A program made the translations under genes and the position numbers. From Dechloromonas hankyongensis (GTDB lineage: Bacteria > Pseudomonadota > Gammaproteobacteria > Burkholderiales > Rhodocyclaceae), in contig NZ_JAKLTN010000005.1 in assembly GCF_022012295.1 (NCBI RefSeq), forward strand, positions 57,943 to 121,942: DNA of 64,000 nucleotides. Reading direction: 5' to 3'. How positions within the stretch are numbered: position 1 is the first letter of the stretch; each line of letters begins with the position of its first letter. Shown here in pieces: positions 51,516-63,946 of the stretch. The notes under the pieces were generated by a model, which saw nothing but the letters and a program-made list of their open reading frames with translations, was not told where the DNA came from and ran no database searches.

Positions 51516-52612
51516 GTCGGCTGCTCTTCGCTGGGGCAGAGATGCGCCAATTGCTCGCCGATGATGTCGAGAGTCGGCAATAATTGCAGTTCAGTGGCAA
51601 AACCTTCCTTGAAAAAGGCAATTTTTGCCTCTTTTTCGCTGGGTTTTGCCATGTCGCCAGGAAAAGGTCGATCGCCAAGGATTACCCGATGACGTCCTGT
51701 CGCTCGCGCATGCCGGATAGCGGCATCCAGGCTCAGGTGGGCGACGGGTTGATCGAATAGGGCGCGATCGTAAACGCCGACCGCGTAATAAACCTCGTTG
51801 CGGCTGCAGTTGTACAGGCTGGCTCCCACCATCCGCCCATCGGCTTCGCGAAGATAGATCGCAAAGGCGCTGCGTTGCCGGATTGCCCTCAGTTGCTCGT
51901 CCCAGGTGGCTTGGGGGCGGGTGCGGCGACCCGCTACCTGTTCATGGAAAGCCTGGAAATCGGCAAAACTTGCCGCATTGCCTTCGGTGTCCAGATCAAC
52001 CTGCCATAAGCGCCGCGCCTGATTGATCAGGGCTTTGTAACTCTTGCGGAGTTGCCGATGGTAATCGGCTTCGGAAAGTGCCAGATCGATCAGCATCCGG
52101 TGGCGAAGATGGGCCGATGCGCCAAGCTGCAGCAGTCGGCGATACCAGTCCGGAGCGGTCGGGCAGGGAGTTGGTGCTGTGAAACGCAAGCGCGTGTTGC
52201 TGCCAAGTTGTTTTGCCAGCACGGCCACTGCCTGAAGCCATGCTTGGTGCAGTTGGCGGGAGGCTTTTTCCGGCAAGGCAACCAGCGGGAGGGGAGGGGC
52301 AACGCCGACGATCCCGTTGAGATGGCTGGACAGCACCCATTGTCCGTCCTGCCGGAAGGCAGCAAGCGGGCACAGGGCGACAACTTCGCCGCGCCAGGAG
52401 ATCAGGTGGTCGAACGAGTGGTAATCGGCGTAGGCGGAAGAAAAATAGGCGTGTTGATAGGCGAGGTGGCAACGACGATAGCCAACGGGTTGTACGCTGG
52501 CATTTGCCAGCGCCTGATCCCAGCGTTCAGCGGCCGACTCCCCTGTCAGGAAAGCAAATTCGCCGGCCGCGTCAGGAAAGAGGGCGACGGGCACGGTCTC
52601 CGCCATGTTCAC
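51512..52612 (-). CDS. GNAT/FemAB-like acyltransferase domain protein
   Basis: In this 366-residue protein the C-terminal half (about 175-330) has the GNAT-like BioF2/FemAB layout: YHRQLRKSYKALINQARRLW, AFAIYLREADGRMVGASLYN, YYAVGVYDRALFDQPVAHLS and LDAAIRHARATGRHRVILGD. I kept the GTG at 52612, which overlaps the pseI stop (GTGA) and follows GGGA. An ATG two codons later is possible. It may N-acylate the flagellin sugar; the acyl donor and target are unknown. Confidence 0.75.
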   Translation of the reverse strand: MNMAETVPVALFPDAAGEFAFLTGESAAERWDQALANASVQPVGYRRCHLAYQHAYFSSAYADYHSFDHLISWRGEVVALCPLAAFRQDGQWVLSSHLNGIVGVAPPLPLVALPEKASRQLHQAWLQAVAVLAKQLGSNTRLRFTAPTPCPTAPDWYRRLLQLGASAHLRHRMLIDLALSEADYHRQLRKSYKALINQARRLWQVDLDTEGNAASFADFQAFHEQVAGRRTRPQATWDEQLRAIRQRSAFAIYLREADGRMVGASLYNCSRNEVYYAVGVYDRALFDQPVAHLSLDAAIRHARATGRHRVILGDRPFPGDMAKPSEKEAKIAFFKEGFATELQLLPTLDIIGEQLAHLCPSEEQPT

Positions 52613-53658
52613 AGGATGTCCCAGGATAGTGGCGTACCTTTTGCCAGGTCTCGGCTGGCGGTTTTGCCAAGAATGTATTCAAGATACTTCGGCGGAAGTC
52701 CAAACCCGGGCCGGATGGCGCGCACGTTGTCGGCGGTGAGGCGTTCGCCCCGGGCGATATCTTTTACGGCATACAAGGAGCGACGGAAAGCCAGCGATTT
52801 CTGTTCGGCTTCGCTGGCGCCATAGGCAACCTGCCCCAAGGCTTGCCAGGCGCGCTCCGTTTCCACGACCAGGGCCTTGAGTTCGGCCGGCTCCAGGGAG
52901 AACGCCGAATCGACTCCGCCATCGGCGCGCGCCAGCGTGAAGTGCTTTTCGACAACCGACGCACCCAACGCCACCGCAGCGACAGCGGCACCGATGCCCA
53001 TGGTGTGATCTGAAAGGCCGACTTCGCAGCCGCTCCAGTCGCGCAGGTTGGGGATGGTGAGCAGATTGGTATTGGCCGGCGTTGCCGGGTAGGTGCTGGT
53101 GCATTTGAGCAGTACCAGATCGCGGCAGCCTGCGGCACGGGCGGTGCGAACGGTTTCGTCGATTTCGGCAGCGTTGGCCATCCCGGTCGAAACGATCATC
53201 GGTTTGCCGGTGGCGGCGATTTTTCGGACCAGGGGCAGATCGGTCATTTCAAAAGAGGCGACCTTGTAGCAGGGCACGTTGAGCGTTTCCAGGAAATCGA
53301 CGGCTGTCTCGTCAAAAGGCGTGCTGAAGGGAATGAGGCCACGCTGCCGGGCCTTGTCGAAAATTGGGGCGTGCCATTCCCACGGCGTATGGGCTTCGTC
53401 ATAGAGCTTGTGCAGCGATTTTCCGGCCCACAGGCTGTTCGGATCGTTAATTACGAAGCCTCCCTGGTCGCTGTCCAGGGTCATGGTGTCCGCCGTGTAG
53501 GTCTGGATCTTCAGCGCGTGTGCCCCCGCGTCGGCGGCGGCATCGACGATGGCCAGCGCCCGGTCCAGGGACTGGTTGTGGTTGCCGGACATTTCGGCGA
53601 TGACAAACGGGGTGGCATCCCGGCCGATGGTGCGATGGGCAATGGAGAAGGCGGCCAT
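52609..53658 (-). CDS. pseI: Pseudaminic acid synthase PseI (NeuB family)
   Basis: PseI condenses the 6-deoxy-diacetamido sugar with phosphoenolpyruvate to make the nine-carbon pseudaminic acid. The 349-residue protein has the TIM-barrel synthase (IAEMSGNHNQSLDRALAIVD, ALKIQTYTADTMTLD, EKHFTLARADGGVDSAFSLE) and a C-terminal antifreeze/SAF domain (VKDIARGERLTADNVRAIRP, GFGLPP). I chose the ATG at 53658; the longer frame reads into the preceding gene. It starts two bases after the pseGH stop. Confidence 0.93.
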   Translation of the reverse strand: MAAFSIAHRTIGRDATPFVIAEMSGNHNQSLDRALAIVDAAADAGAHALKIQTYTADTMTLDSDQGGFVINDPNSLWAGKSLHKLYDEAHTPWEWHAPIFDKARQRGLIPFSTPFDETAVDFLETLNVPCYKVASFEMTDLPLVRKIAATGKPMIVSTGMANAAEIDETVRTARAAGCRDLVLLKCTSTYPATPANTNLLTIPNLRDWSGCEVGLSDHTMGIGAAVAAVALGASVVEKHFTLARADGGVDSAFSLEPAELKALVVETERAWQALGQVAYGASEAEQKSLAFRRSLYAVKDIARGERLTADNVRAIRPGFGLPPKYLEYILGKTASRDLAKGTPLSWDIL

Positions 53659-53660
53659 GA

Positions 53661-55187
53661 TTATCCTTGTTTGATGAACACACTGTGGTCGTGTCGGTAG
53701 CCGGCGCGCAAAAAGGCGCGGCGCGATGCTTCGTTGTCGGCCATCACTTCGGCGATGGTGCTGCTGATGGCGGGCCGTGCATCGCGTAGCCAGGCATCGG
53801 CGGCGATGAGCAGGGGGGCTGCCAGGCCTTCGCCCAGGTGTGCGGGGTCGAGGTAGATGGAAATTCGTGCTTGATGATCGTTTGGCGCGGGGCGTATGTC
53901 GAATCGGACGCACCCCACGTCAGTTCCGCCCATCTGGCCGATGAGTACGACGCGCTGCGAGTCGGACAGCGCGGCTTCGAACCAGGCTTTGTGGCTTTCC
54001 CAGGGAATCGGGGAAGGGTCGAAGGTATGCTGGCGAACGCCCGGATCGTTTCGCCAAAGGTGCAGCATGCGGGCATCGTCGGGGGTTGCCGTGCGAACAT
54101 CGAGTCGACTGCTGTTCATGAATTGGCTAACGCGTGCTGCCCCGCTGCCGTCGGTGATGGCTGAGGCGGCATCCGCCATCGCTTGTCGCCAGTGGGGGTT
54201 GCCGGCCAGTAAATGCAGGGCCGTAGCCAAATCGCTGTCACTTACCGCGTCGGATCGCCCAAGGTAAAGGTGAGCGCCACGGCGGGCCAATTCTTCGGCC
54301 ATCGCAACTTGATTGTCGGCAACCGCCAGGGTGATCGATGGTAAGCCCAGCGCGCAGCGTTCCCAGCTGGTGGTGCCGGGACTGGCAAGGGCGAGGTCAG
54401 CCTTGGCCATTACCGCGGCAACGTTTGCCGGGGCTATGTGCAGGGCGGCGTCTGGCAAGGCGGCCAGACCCTGGGCAAGCGCTTCGCGGTGGGCGTAGAG
54501 CGGTCCGACAACGACGTCGATTGCCATGGCGGCAAGGAGGGGGGGCAGCAGCCGAACGGCACGACCGGTCAGATCCTCCCGGTCAGCACCGCCGAACATG
54601 ACGAGCAGGCGCGGTGTCGTGCTGGTCTGATTGGAACGGGATTGCCGAGCAACCGAAAATTCGGGGCGGAGCAGCGCATGGCTGGGGCCAAGCAGGTGGC
54701 GACAATGGGCGGGCGTCCGGTTGAGGTAGGGGTTGGCCTCGGTTGCCGGGCGCAGGTTCTGATCGAGCAGGGCGTCGCAGTCATGGTCACGGTCGGCCAG
54801 GTCATCGATAACCAGTATTTTTGCGGTAGCCGGGCGTATCGCGGATTCCCAGCGGGCATCCAGTGCGTAGTGATCGACGACCAGCCAATCCGGCCCCGGA
54901 TGCTGGGCAAGGACGTCCAAACAGGCTTGTGCATCGGCCGTTTGGCCGTGCGGTAGAAAACGGGCATGCGCCAGTCCGCCCCCAGGGCTGGTCGTTCCTT
55001 CCGGCAATGTGGCCAGTTGATGGCCATCTTGCCGAATTCGTTCTGCTAACGCTCCCAGGCCATCCGCCCGGCAAATGAACAGGCATTTCGAGCCGCGCGC
55101 CGCCAAAGCCTGGGCCAGCGCCAGGCAACGCATGACATGGCCAGTGCCGATGATGGCGTTGGCGTCGACGCGAAAAGCGATGAACAT
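53661..55187 (-). CDS. pseG: PseG-PseH fusion: UDP-sugar hydrolase plus GNAT N-acetyltransferase
   Basis: This is one 508-residue frame with two enzymes. Residues 1-345 are PseG: FRVDANAIIGTGHVMRCLAL places the catalytic His at 17, as in Campylobacter PseG. MFGGADREDLTG and LASPGTTSWERCALGLPSIT are glycosyltransferase-B-like UDP binding segments. Residues about 360-508 are a PseH-type GNAT domain (LDVRTATPDDARMLHLWRND, GQMGGTDVGCVRFDIRPAPN, EVMADNEASRRAFLRAGYR). Normally these are separate genes. It combines C4 N-acetylation and UDP removal before PseI. Confidence 0.9.
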   Translation of the reverse strand: MFIAFRVDANAIIGTGHVMRCLALAQALAARGSKCLFICRADGLGALAERIRQDGHQLATLPEGTTSPGGGLAHARFLPHGQTADAQACLDVLAQHPGPDWLVVDHYALDARWESAIRPATAKILVIDDLADRDHDCDALLDQNLRPATEANPYLNRTPAHCRHLLGPSHALLRPEFSVARQSRSNQTSTTPRLLVMFGGADREDLTGRAVRLLPPLLAAMAIDVVVGPLYAHREALAQGLAALPDAALHIAPANVAAVMAKADLALASPGTTSWERCALGLPSITLAVADNQVAMAEELARRGAHLYLGRSDAVSDSDLATALHLLAGNPHWRQAMADAASAITDGSGAARVSQFMNSSRLDVRTATPDDARMLHLWRNDPGVRQHTFDPSPIPWESHKAWFEAALSDSQRVVLIGQMGGTDVGCVRFDIRPAPNDHQARISIYLDPAHLGEGLAAPLLIAADAWLRDARPAISSTIAEVMADNEASRRAFLRAGYRHDHSVFIKQG

Positions 55188-55205
55188 GAAGGACCGGCTC
55201 TGGCT

Positions 55206-56495
55206 TTAACGAACTTTGAACAGCGGTTCCAGCGGCGGGCAGCGCAGCAGTTCGCTCATCCGTCCTTCGAATGCGCCCGCCTTGAGTAGCGGAAAAACCT
55301 CGTCGTATACCGCGAGCAGCCGCTGGATATCGGCCTCGGTGTGCGCATAGGAAAGGTTGTGCGTGCCCAGACTCAGGACGCCACGCTCGAAGAGCGATTG
55401 CAGGAATAGCGTCTTGGTTTCCCACTGGCTGGCCAGTGGCGTGTCTTTCAGGATCAGGAAGGACCAGCTCGGGTGGCCGGCAACGGAAAGAAGTTCGTCG
55501 ACTCCGTGCCGGGTGATGCGCTCGCGGATGCCGGCCATGAGCAGGCGACCCAGCGCGGCGAGATGGTCGGTCACCTGGCAGCGCTTCAGCTTGTCCAGGG
55601 TGGCGGCGGAGGCGGCCAGCGACAGGGTTTCGCCGCCGAAGGTGAATGAGAAGAAAATTTCCTCCATCAGTTTCATCAAGTCTCGCCGGCCGGCAACAGC
55701 CGATACGGGATAGCCATTGGCCAAGCCTTTGCCGAAAGTGGCGAGGTCGGGCGTGACGCCGAACAATTCCTGGGCGCCTCCGTTGGCGTAGCGGAAGCCG
55801 GTGATGGTTTCGTCGAAGACAAGCAGCGCACCGTGGGACCTGGTCAGGCGGGCAACGCCCTCAAGAAAGCCGGGCAAAGGATCAGCGACGTTCATCGGCT
55901 CAAGAATCACTGCCGCGAATTCGCCGGGATGGGCGAGCAGCAGGCGCTCCAGACTGTCCAGATCGTTGTAGGCAAAGGCCTGGGTGAGATCACGCACCGC
56001 CTGGGGAACGCCCCGGTGGCGGGCGGTGGAGCCGATATACCAGTCCTGCCAGCCGTGATAGCCGCAGACGGCAACGCGATCGCGGCCCGTATGGGCGCGA
56101 GCGAGGCGGATGGCGCCGGAGGTGGCATCGGAGCCGTTCTTGCCGAAGCGAACCATGTCGGCGCAGGGCACCATGTCCACGATGCGCTCGGCAACTTCCA
56201 TTTCCACCGGGTGGGGCAGGGAAAAAATCACGCCCTGTTCAAGTTGTGCTTTTACGGCGACGGTCACGTCGGGGTCGTTGTAGCCTAGGGTGATGGAGGC
56301 CAGCCCATTGATGAAATCGAGGTATTCGTTGCCGTCGGCGTCCCACACGCGGGCTCCCTGGCCTCGGGTGATGAAGTAGGGCGAGACGCCGAACGGGTAC
56401 TGGGTCTTGCTCTTGCTGAAGGTTTGCGAGCCGAGCGGGATGGTGCGCAGGGCGCGTTCGAGTAGCTGTTCGGAGTTGGCGTAGCGGTGGCTCAT
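55206..56495 (-). CDS. Class III PLP-dependent aminotransferase (GSA-aminotransferase-like)
   Basis: This 429-residue protein resembles glutamate-1-semialdehyde aminotransferases: GARVWDADGNEYLDFINGLA, SLPHPVEMEVAERIVDMVP, VILEPMNV, LLVFDETITGFRYANGGAQE, and Schiff-base K256 in ATFGKGLANGYPVSAVAGR. True GSA aminotransferase is usually encoded away from flagellar genes, and this copy lies between spsF-like and pseGH genes. It more likely aminates a sugar precursor. It overlaps the cytidylyltransferase gene by four bases. Confidence 0.85.
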   Translation of the reverse strand: MSHRYANSEQLLERALRTIPLGSQTFSKSKTQYPFGVSPYFITRGQGARVWDADGNEYLDFINGLASITLGYNDPDVTVAVKAQLEQGVIFSLPHPVEMEVAERIVDMVPCADMVRFGKNGSDATSGAIRLARAHTGRDRVAVCGYHGWQDWYIGSTARHRGVPQAVRDLTQAFAYNDLDSLERLLLAHPGEFAAVILEPMNVADPLPGFLEGVARLTRSHGALLVFDETITGFRYANGGAQELFGVTPDLATFGKGLANGYPVSAVAGRRDLMKLMEEIFFSFTFGGETLSLAASAATLDKLKRCQVTDHLAALGRLLMAGIRERITRHGVDELLSVAGHPSWSFLILKDTPLASQWETKTLFLQSLFERGVLSLGTHNLSYAHTEADIQRLLAVYDEVFPLLKAGAFEGRMSELLRCPPLEPLFKVR

Positions 56496-57268
56496 GATGC
56501 GTTACCTTGTAGGCGGGTGACGTTCCGGTCGGTGGCGAGGGACTTGAGGTAGCCCTCGTTGCGGGTGATGTCCGCGTTGATGCGGGCGATTTCAGGGTGT
56601 TCGGCCAAAAGATGGAGAACGTCGGTGGTCGTGAATTCAGGATTGCTCGGGTAGAGCGCTTCGTAAACCGCTTGCACCATCGCGAAATCGGCCGGCTCGT
56701 CTACCGTCCAGCGCAGCCAGGAGAGATCGTCGGCTTGCTTGTAATGGCCGATTCGATAGCGTTCCGGGCGACGGTAGATGAAGGAAGTGACGTGTTCACG
56801 TTCCGATTGCAGGCTTGCCTCGTTCCAGGCATCGCGCAGGCAGGCGAAACGAAAGACTTCCACGTCTAGGCCATCCGGGAAGGTGGGCTGAATGGCGTTG
56901 CTGGTGTAGTCGTGGCCGCCGTTCAAGTGGAACGCTATCGTCGCGTCGATCACCTCGGGGTCTGCGAGGGGGCAGTCGCCAGTGAGCCGGATGAGGTGCT
57001 CGGGCGCCAGCGGTTCCGCTGCACGGAAAAAACGGTCAAGAACGTCGTCGAGCGAGCCGCGGTGGCACTGAACGTCCAGTCGCAGGCAAAGTGCTGCCAG
57101 TGGGTCGTCCGAAACATCGGTACTGGTGGCCACCAGCAAGGGGGAGATATGCCGGGATCGCCGGAGCCGCTCGATATGCCGCGCGAGCATGGGCTCGCCG
57201 ACGAGCGGCTTGAGAACCTTCCCGGGAAGCCGGGAAGATGAGCAACGGGCTTGCAGGATGGCCAGCAT
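56492..57268 (-). CDS. SpsF-family cytidylyltransferase (candidate CMP-nonulosonate synthetase)
   Basis: In this 258-residue nucleotidyltransferase, LAILQARCSSSRLPGKVLKP is the SpsF signature, followed by LDDVLDRFFRAAEPLAPEHL and IRLTGDCPLADPEVIDATIA. SpsF-type enzymes occur in spore-coat and nonulosonate clusters. No separate canonical PseF is visible in the window, so this may supply the CMP-activation step, or it may activate another sugar. It follows the aldo/keto reductase gene by 17 bases. Confidence 0.8.
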   Translation of the reverse strand: MLAILQARCSSSRLPGKVLKPLVGEPMLARHIERLRRSRHISPLLVATSTDVSDDPLAALCLRLDVQCHRGSLDDVLDRFFRAAEPLAPEHLIRLTGDCPLADPEVIDATIAFHLNGGHDYTSNAIQPTFPDGLDVEVFRFACLRDAWNEASLQSEREHVTSFIYRRPERYRIGHYKQADDLSWLRWTVDEPADFAMVQAVYEALYPSNPEFTTTDVLHLLAEHPEIARINADITRNEGYLKSLATDRNVTRLQGNAS

Positions 57269-57285
57269 GAATGGAATCCGGAACT

Positions 57286-58169
57286 TTATCGTTTGGGCCA
57301 GAATCTGGGGTCAATAAGCTTATCGTCCAGAATGGGCAGTTTCTTGAATAATTCTGTCGGCAGCGCGGGTGCCGAGTCGTAGGCGGCAACGATTTCCTGC
57401 CATTCGGTCAGGCTCGTCGCGCCGCATACGGTGACGCTTACCGCCGGAATCCCCCGCAAAAACGCCAGGCTCGCCTGCAAAGGCGTCAGTTGTTCCGTGG
57501 CAAGCAGGGATTGCCAAGCAGCCATGGCTGGCGCCAGTCCCTCCAGCCCACTGGGCAATGGCCTGGAGGGCGCCAACAGCAGCCCTTGCAGGAAGGCCGA
57601 GCGCACATGGATTTCGACGCCGGCGTGTGCCAGTTCGTGTACGGAGCCTTCCCGCAGATGGCGCTGGTCCAGGGGGTTGAGCGGCAACTGGACAATCTCG
57701 ATCGGGTAGCGGCGGAGCAGGGTAAGCGCTTCCTGGGGGGTATAGACGGAAACCCCAATTTTCTTCACCAGGCCTTGGGAACGCAGGGTGTTCAGCGCTT
57801 CAAACAGCGCGTCTCCCATCGGGCCGAGCAGGTCGTCTGGGCGATGCACCAAAAGGCCGGACAGACGAGGCTCGCCAAGTCGTTGCAGGCTGCGATCAAT
57901 TCCGGCGCTAATGACGGATATGGCGCGTTGTTCAGAAAGTGCCGTATCCAGCGGGAGCGTTTTGCTGACGATGGAGAACGGATGCGGGCGAGGGAGTGCC
58001 TGTCCCAGAACGCTTTCCGAGTCGCCATAGAGGGCTGCGGTATCCAGCGTATGCACCCCGTGCCGGATAGCGTGGCCGAGGATCGACCGTACAGCCTCAA
58101 GAGGGGGTTGGCCGGCAGTGTTGGTGATGCCGTAGTCCAGGCCAAACTGGACGGTTCCCAGTCCGAGTT

Positions 58170-58173
<4 letters not shown>
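57286..58173 (-). CDS. Aldo/keto reductase
   Basis: This 295-residue protein has the catalytic Asp-Tyr-Lys-His set of the aldo/keto reductase superfamily: DTAALYGDSE (Asp and Tyr), IVSKTLPL (Lys) and LLVHRPDDLL (His). The opening KLGLGTVQFGLDYGITNTAG is typical of members found in sugar clusters. It probably reduces a keto-sugar or a related aldehyde in the glycan pathway, but the substrate is unknown. It overlaps pseC by four bases. Confidence 0.87.
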
Positions 58174-62133
<3,960 letters not shown>

Positions 62134-62148
62134 GGTCGCTGATCAGGC

Positions 62149-62154
62149 TATAAT
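62149..62154 (+). promoter_or_regulatory. Possible -10 box upstream of tRNA-Thr
   Basis: TATAAT lies 18 bases before the tRNA-Thr 5' end. It overlaps the 5' region of the GGDEF gene on the other strand. No good -35 hexamer is visible at the right distance. Confidence 0.4.
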
Positions 62155-62172
62155 TGCGGCCCATTGCATGCA

Positions 62173-62246
62173 GCCCCCGTAGCATGAAGGTCGTGCAGTT
62201 GATTTGTAATCATCAGGTAGCGGTTCGATTCCGTTCGGGGGCACCA
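62173..62246 (+). tRNA. tRNA-Thr (anticodon TGT)
   Basis: The acceptor GCCCCCG pairs with CGGGGGC and the encoded CCA follows. The D arm is GCAT/GTGC, the anticodon arm is GTTGA-TTTGTAA-TCATC with TGT at 62205-62207, and the T arm is AGCGG-TTCGATT-CCGTT. The anticodon stem has one T-T mismatch, and the D loop (GAAGGTC) is unlike the common AGTTGGTA type. It ends five bases before the iclR stop on the opposite strand. Confidence 0.78.
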
Positions 62247-62251
62247 GTAGC

Positions 62252-63052
62252 TTATTCGGCAATGCCACCATGGCCCAGGCGGTGCGACAGGGCATGCGCT
62301 GCAGCCAGCATCCGCTTGGCGGCCGGGCTATCCCATTCGACATTGAATTCCCCCATCGAGCCCAGCGACGTGATCGCTGCCACCATGCTGCCCGTATGGT
62401 CATAAACCGGCGCGCTGAAGCCGTTGATGCCGGGAGTGAGGCTACCCGTCGCGCGCGCAATGCCGTGCGCCCGAATCTCGGTCAGATCCTTTTCCAGTTG
62501 GCGGCGGACGATGGTTATCGCCTTTTTGCTTGATTCGGCGATCTGTGCCAACTCGTCATCGAGCACTTTTTTCAGATAGGGCGAGCGGTAGAAAGCGGCA
62601 AATGCCCGTCCGGTCGCCGAGTTGCACAACGGCAGCGTGGTGCCGGGGCGCAAGGTAATAGTAATCGGACCGCCCGCATCAACGATGCGGACGATGGTGG
62701 CGCCGTGGGTTCCCCACACCGCCAAGGCCACGGTTTCGTGGATTTCCTCGCACAGTGATTCAAGAATGGGGCCTGAAAAGCGAACGGGATCCAGGCGGCC
62801 CAGGCCGGAGAGTCCGAGTTCCAGCGCATAAGCGCCCAGATCGTAGCGGCCACTGCTTGCGTCCTGCTCGACAATGCCGATGCGCAAGAAACTGACCATA
62901 TAACGATGGGCCTTTGCGGCGGGCATGCCGGCGCCCTTCGCGATATCGCGCAACATCATCGGGCGATTGGTGGCAGCCAAGACTTTCAATAGGCGAAAAC
63001 CAACCTCGACTGATTGAATCCCCTGACGGTCGCTGGCAACTTTTGTGACCAT
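62252..63052 (-). CDS. IclR-family transcriptional regulator
   Basis: This 266-residue protein has an N-terminal winged helix-turn-helix (SVEVGFRLLKVLAATNRPMM with MLRDIAKGAGMPAAKAHRYM) and a C-terminal effector domain (PVYDHTGSMVAAITSLGSMG). IclR proteins regulate catabolic or efflux genes in response to small molecules. It is divergent from the ParA gene, with an inverted repeat in between. Its target is unknown. Confidence 0.92.
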   Translation of the reverse strand: MVTKVASDRQGIQSVEVGFRLLKVLAATNRPMMLRDIAKGAGMPAAKAHRYMVSFLRIGIVEQDASSGRYDLGAYALELGLSGLGRLDPVRFSGPILESLCEEIHETVALAVWGTHGATIVRIVDAGGPITITLRPGTTLPLCNSATGRAFAAFYRSPYLKKVLDDELAQIAESSKKAITIVRRQLEKDLTEIRAHGIARATGSLTPGINGFSAPVYDHTGSMVAAITSLGSMGEFNVEWDSPAAKRMLAAAHALSHRLGHGGIAE

Positions 63053-63061
63053 GATTACTTA

Positions 63062-63092
63062 TATAGATGAAAAGCTACATTCTATGCATCTA
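63062..63092. repeat. Inverted repeat between iclR-type gene and ParA gene
   Basis: ATAGATG (63062-63068) is repeated inverted as CATCTAT (63086-63092), with 17 bases between. It lies just upstream of the regulator ATG and is a candidate operator for it. A TATAAT at 63113-63118 may serve the ParA gene. Confidence 0.35.
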
Positions 63093-63146
63093 TGACGCGC
63101 TTGAGGCGGCGAATATAATCCCCCGGCAAATATATAGGGAGGTTCT

Positions 63147-63767
63147 ATGCGGGCGGTTCTGGTTGCAAATCCGAAGGGTGGTGCTGGCAAAACGACGCTG
63201 GCCACGAATTTGTCTGGCTATTTTGCGAGCCAGGGGAAGAAGACAACCCTGTGCGACCTTGATCGCCAGCAGTCTTCGTTGCGCTGGATGGCCTTTCGCG
63301 ATCCGGCCTTGCCGTCGATTACTGGCTACTACGGCGGCAATCAGATTTCTCTGAGCCTGCCGCGCGAAGCCGACTGGGTGGTCGTCGATGCGCCGGCCGG
63401 TCTGCAAGGCTATAAGTTGTCTGATTATTTGAAGGCAGTAGATAAGGTGCTCATTCCCTTGGTGCCCTCCGTATTTGATATGGCGGCTACTGAAGACTTC
63501 CTGAATGCCATTCGTGGAGAAGTCCGCGGCGTACGGGCCAAGGTCGGTATCGTCGCCATGCGTGTCGATCCGCGCACCAAAGCGGCAGGCATGCTCGAAG
63601 AGTTCCTGACGCACTTCGACATTCCGATTGTTGCCTATGTGCGCAATACCCAGAACTACGTCAATGTCGCCGCTTCCGGTGCCACCGTTTTCGATCCACC
63701 GCGGGCTCGGCATCGCCGCGATATGGAGCAGTGGCAGTCACTGGTTCAGTGGGTCGAGAAAAAATAA
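63147..63767 (+). CDS. ParA/Soj-family P-loop ATPase
   Basis: In this 206-residue protein the deviant Walker A KGGAGKTT is at residues 10-17. An Asp-rich TLCDLDRQQSSL and WVVVDAPAGLQGY are the switch and Walker B parts. Such orphan ParA proteins position chromosomes, chemoreceptor arrays or other cargo. No ParB partner is visible here. A ribosome site GGGAGG precedes the ATG. Confidence 0.85.
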   Translation: MRAVLVANPKGGAGKTTLATNLSGYFASQGKKTTLCDLDRQQSSLRWMAFRDPALPSITGYYGGNQISLSLPREADWVVVDAPAGLQGYKLSDYLKAVDKVLIPLVPSVFDMAATEDFLNAIRGEVRGVRAKVGIVAMRVDPRTKAAGMLEEFLTHFDIPIVAYVRNTQNYVNVAASGATVFDPPRARHRRDMEQWQSLVQWVEKK

Positions 63768-63788
63768 CAGCCTTTTGGTTAATTGTTG

Positions 63789-63817
63789 TTGACTCACTGG
63801 GGGCGAGTCTGGATAAT
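63789..63817 (+). promoter_or_regulatory. Sigma-70 promoter of tRNA-fMet
   Basis: TTGACT (63789-63794) and GATAAT (63812-63817) are separated by 17 bases. Transcription should start just before the GC-rich CGCCCC, about 10 bases upstream of the tRNA 5' end. Confidence 0.8.
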
Positions 63818-63833
63818 GCGCCCCTCTGACGGA

Positions 63834-63909
63834 CGCGGGGTGGAGCAGTTGGCAGCTCGTCGGGCTCATAACCCGAAGGTCGCAGGTTCAAGTCCTGCCC
63901 CCGCAACCA
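63834..63909 (+). tRNA. Initiator tRNA-fMet (anticodon CAT)
   Basis: The CGCGGGG acceptor pairs with CCCCGC and leaves the initiator-type C1-A72 mismatch. The anticodon stem has the three G-C pairs (GGG/CCC) needed for initiation, and CAT is at 63867-63869. The encoded CCA ends the gene. It is followed by a terminator. Confidence 0.96.
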
Positions 63910-63919
63910 AGAAATTAGG

Positions 63920-63946
63920 CGCTTGGCAAAGCCAAGCGTTTTGTTT
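63920..63946 (+). terminator. Terminator after tRNA-fMet
   Basis: CGCTTGGC pairs with GCCAAGCG around AAA (8 bp), followed by TTTTGTTT. The remaining 54 bases of the window hold nothing I recognise. Confidence 0.88.

Noticed and set aside
62143..62460. Minus-strand frame with NGIEPLPDDYKSTARPS
   Set aside because: It is the antisense translation of the tRNA-Thr gene and the iclR 3' end in another frame.
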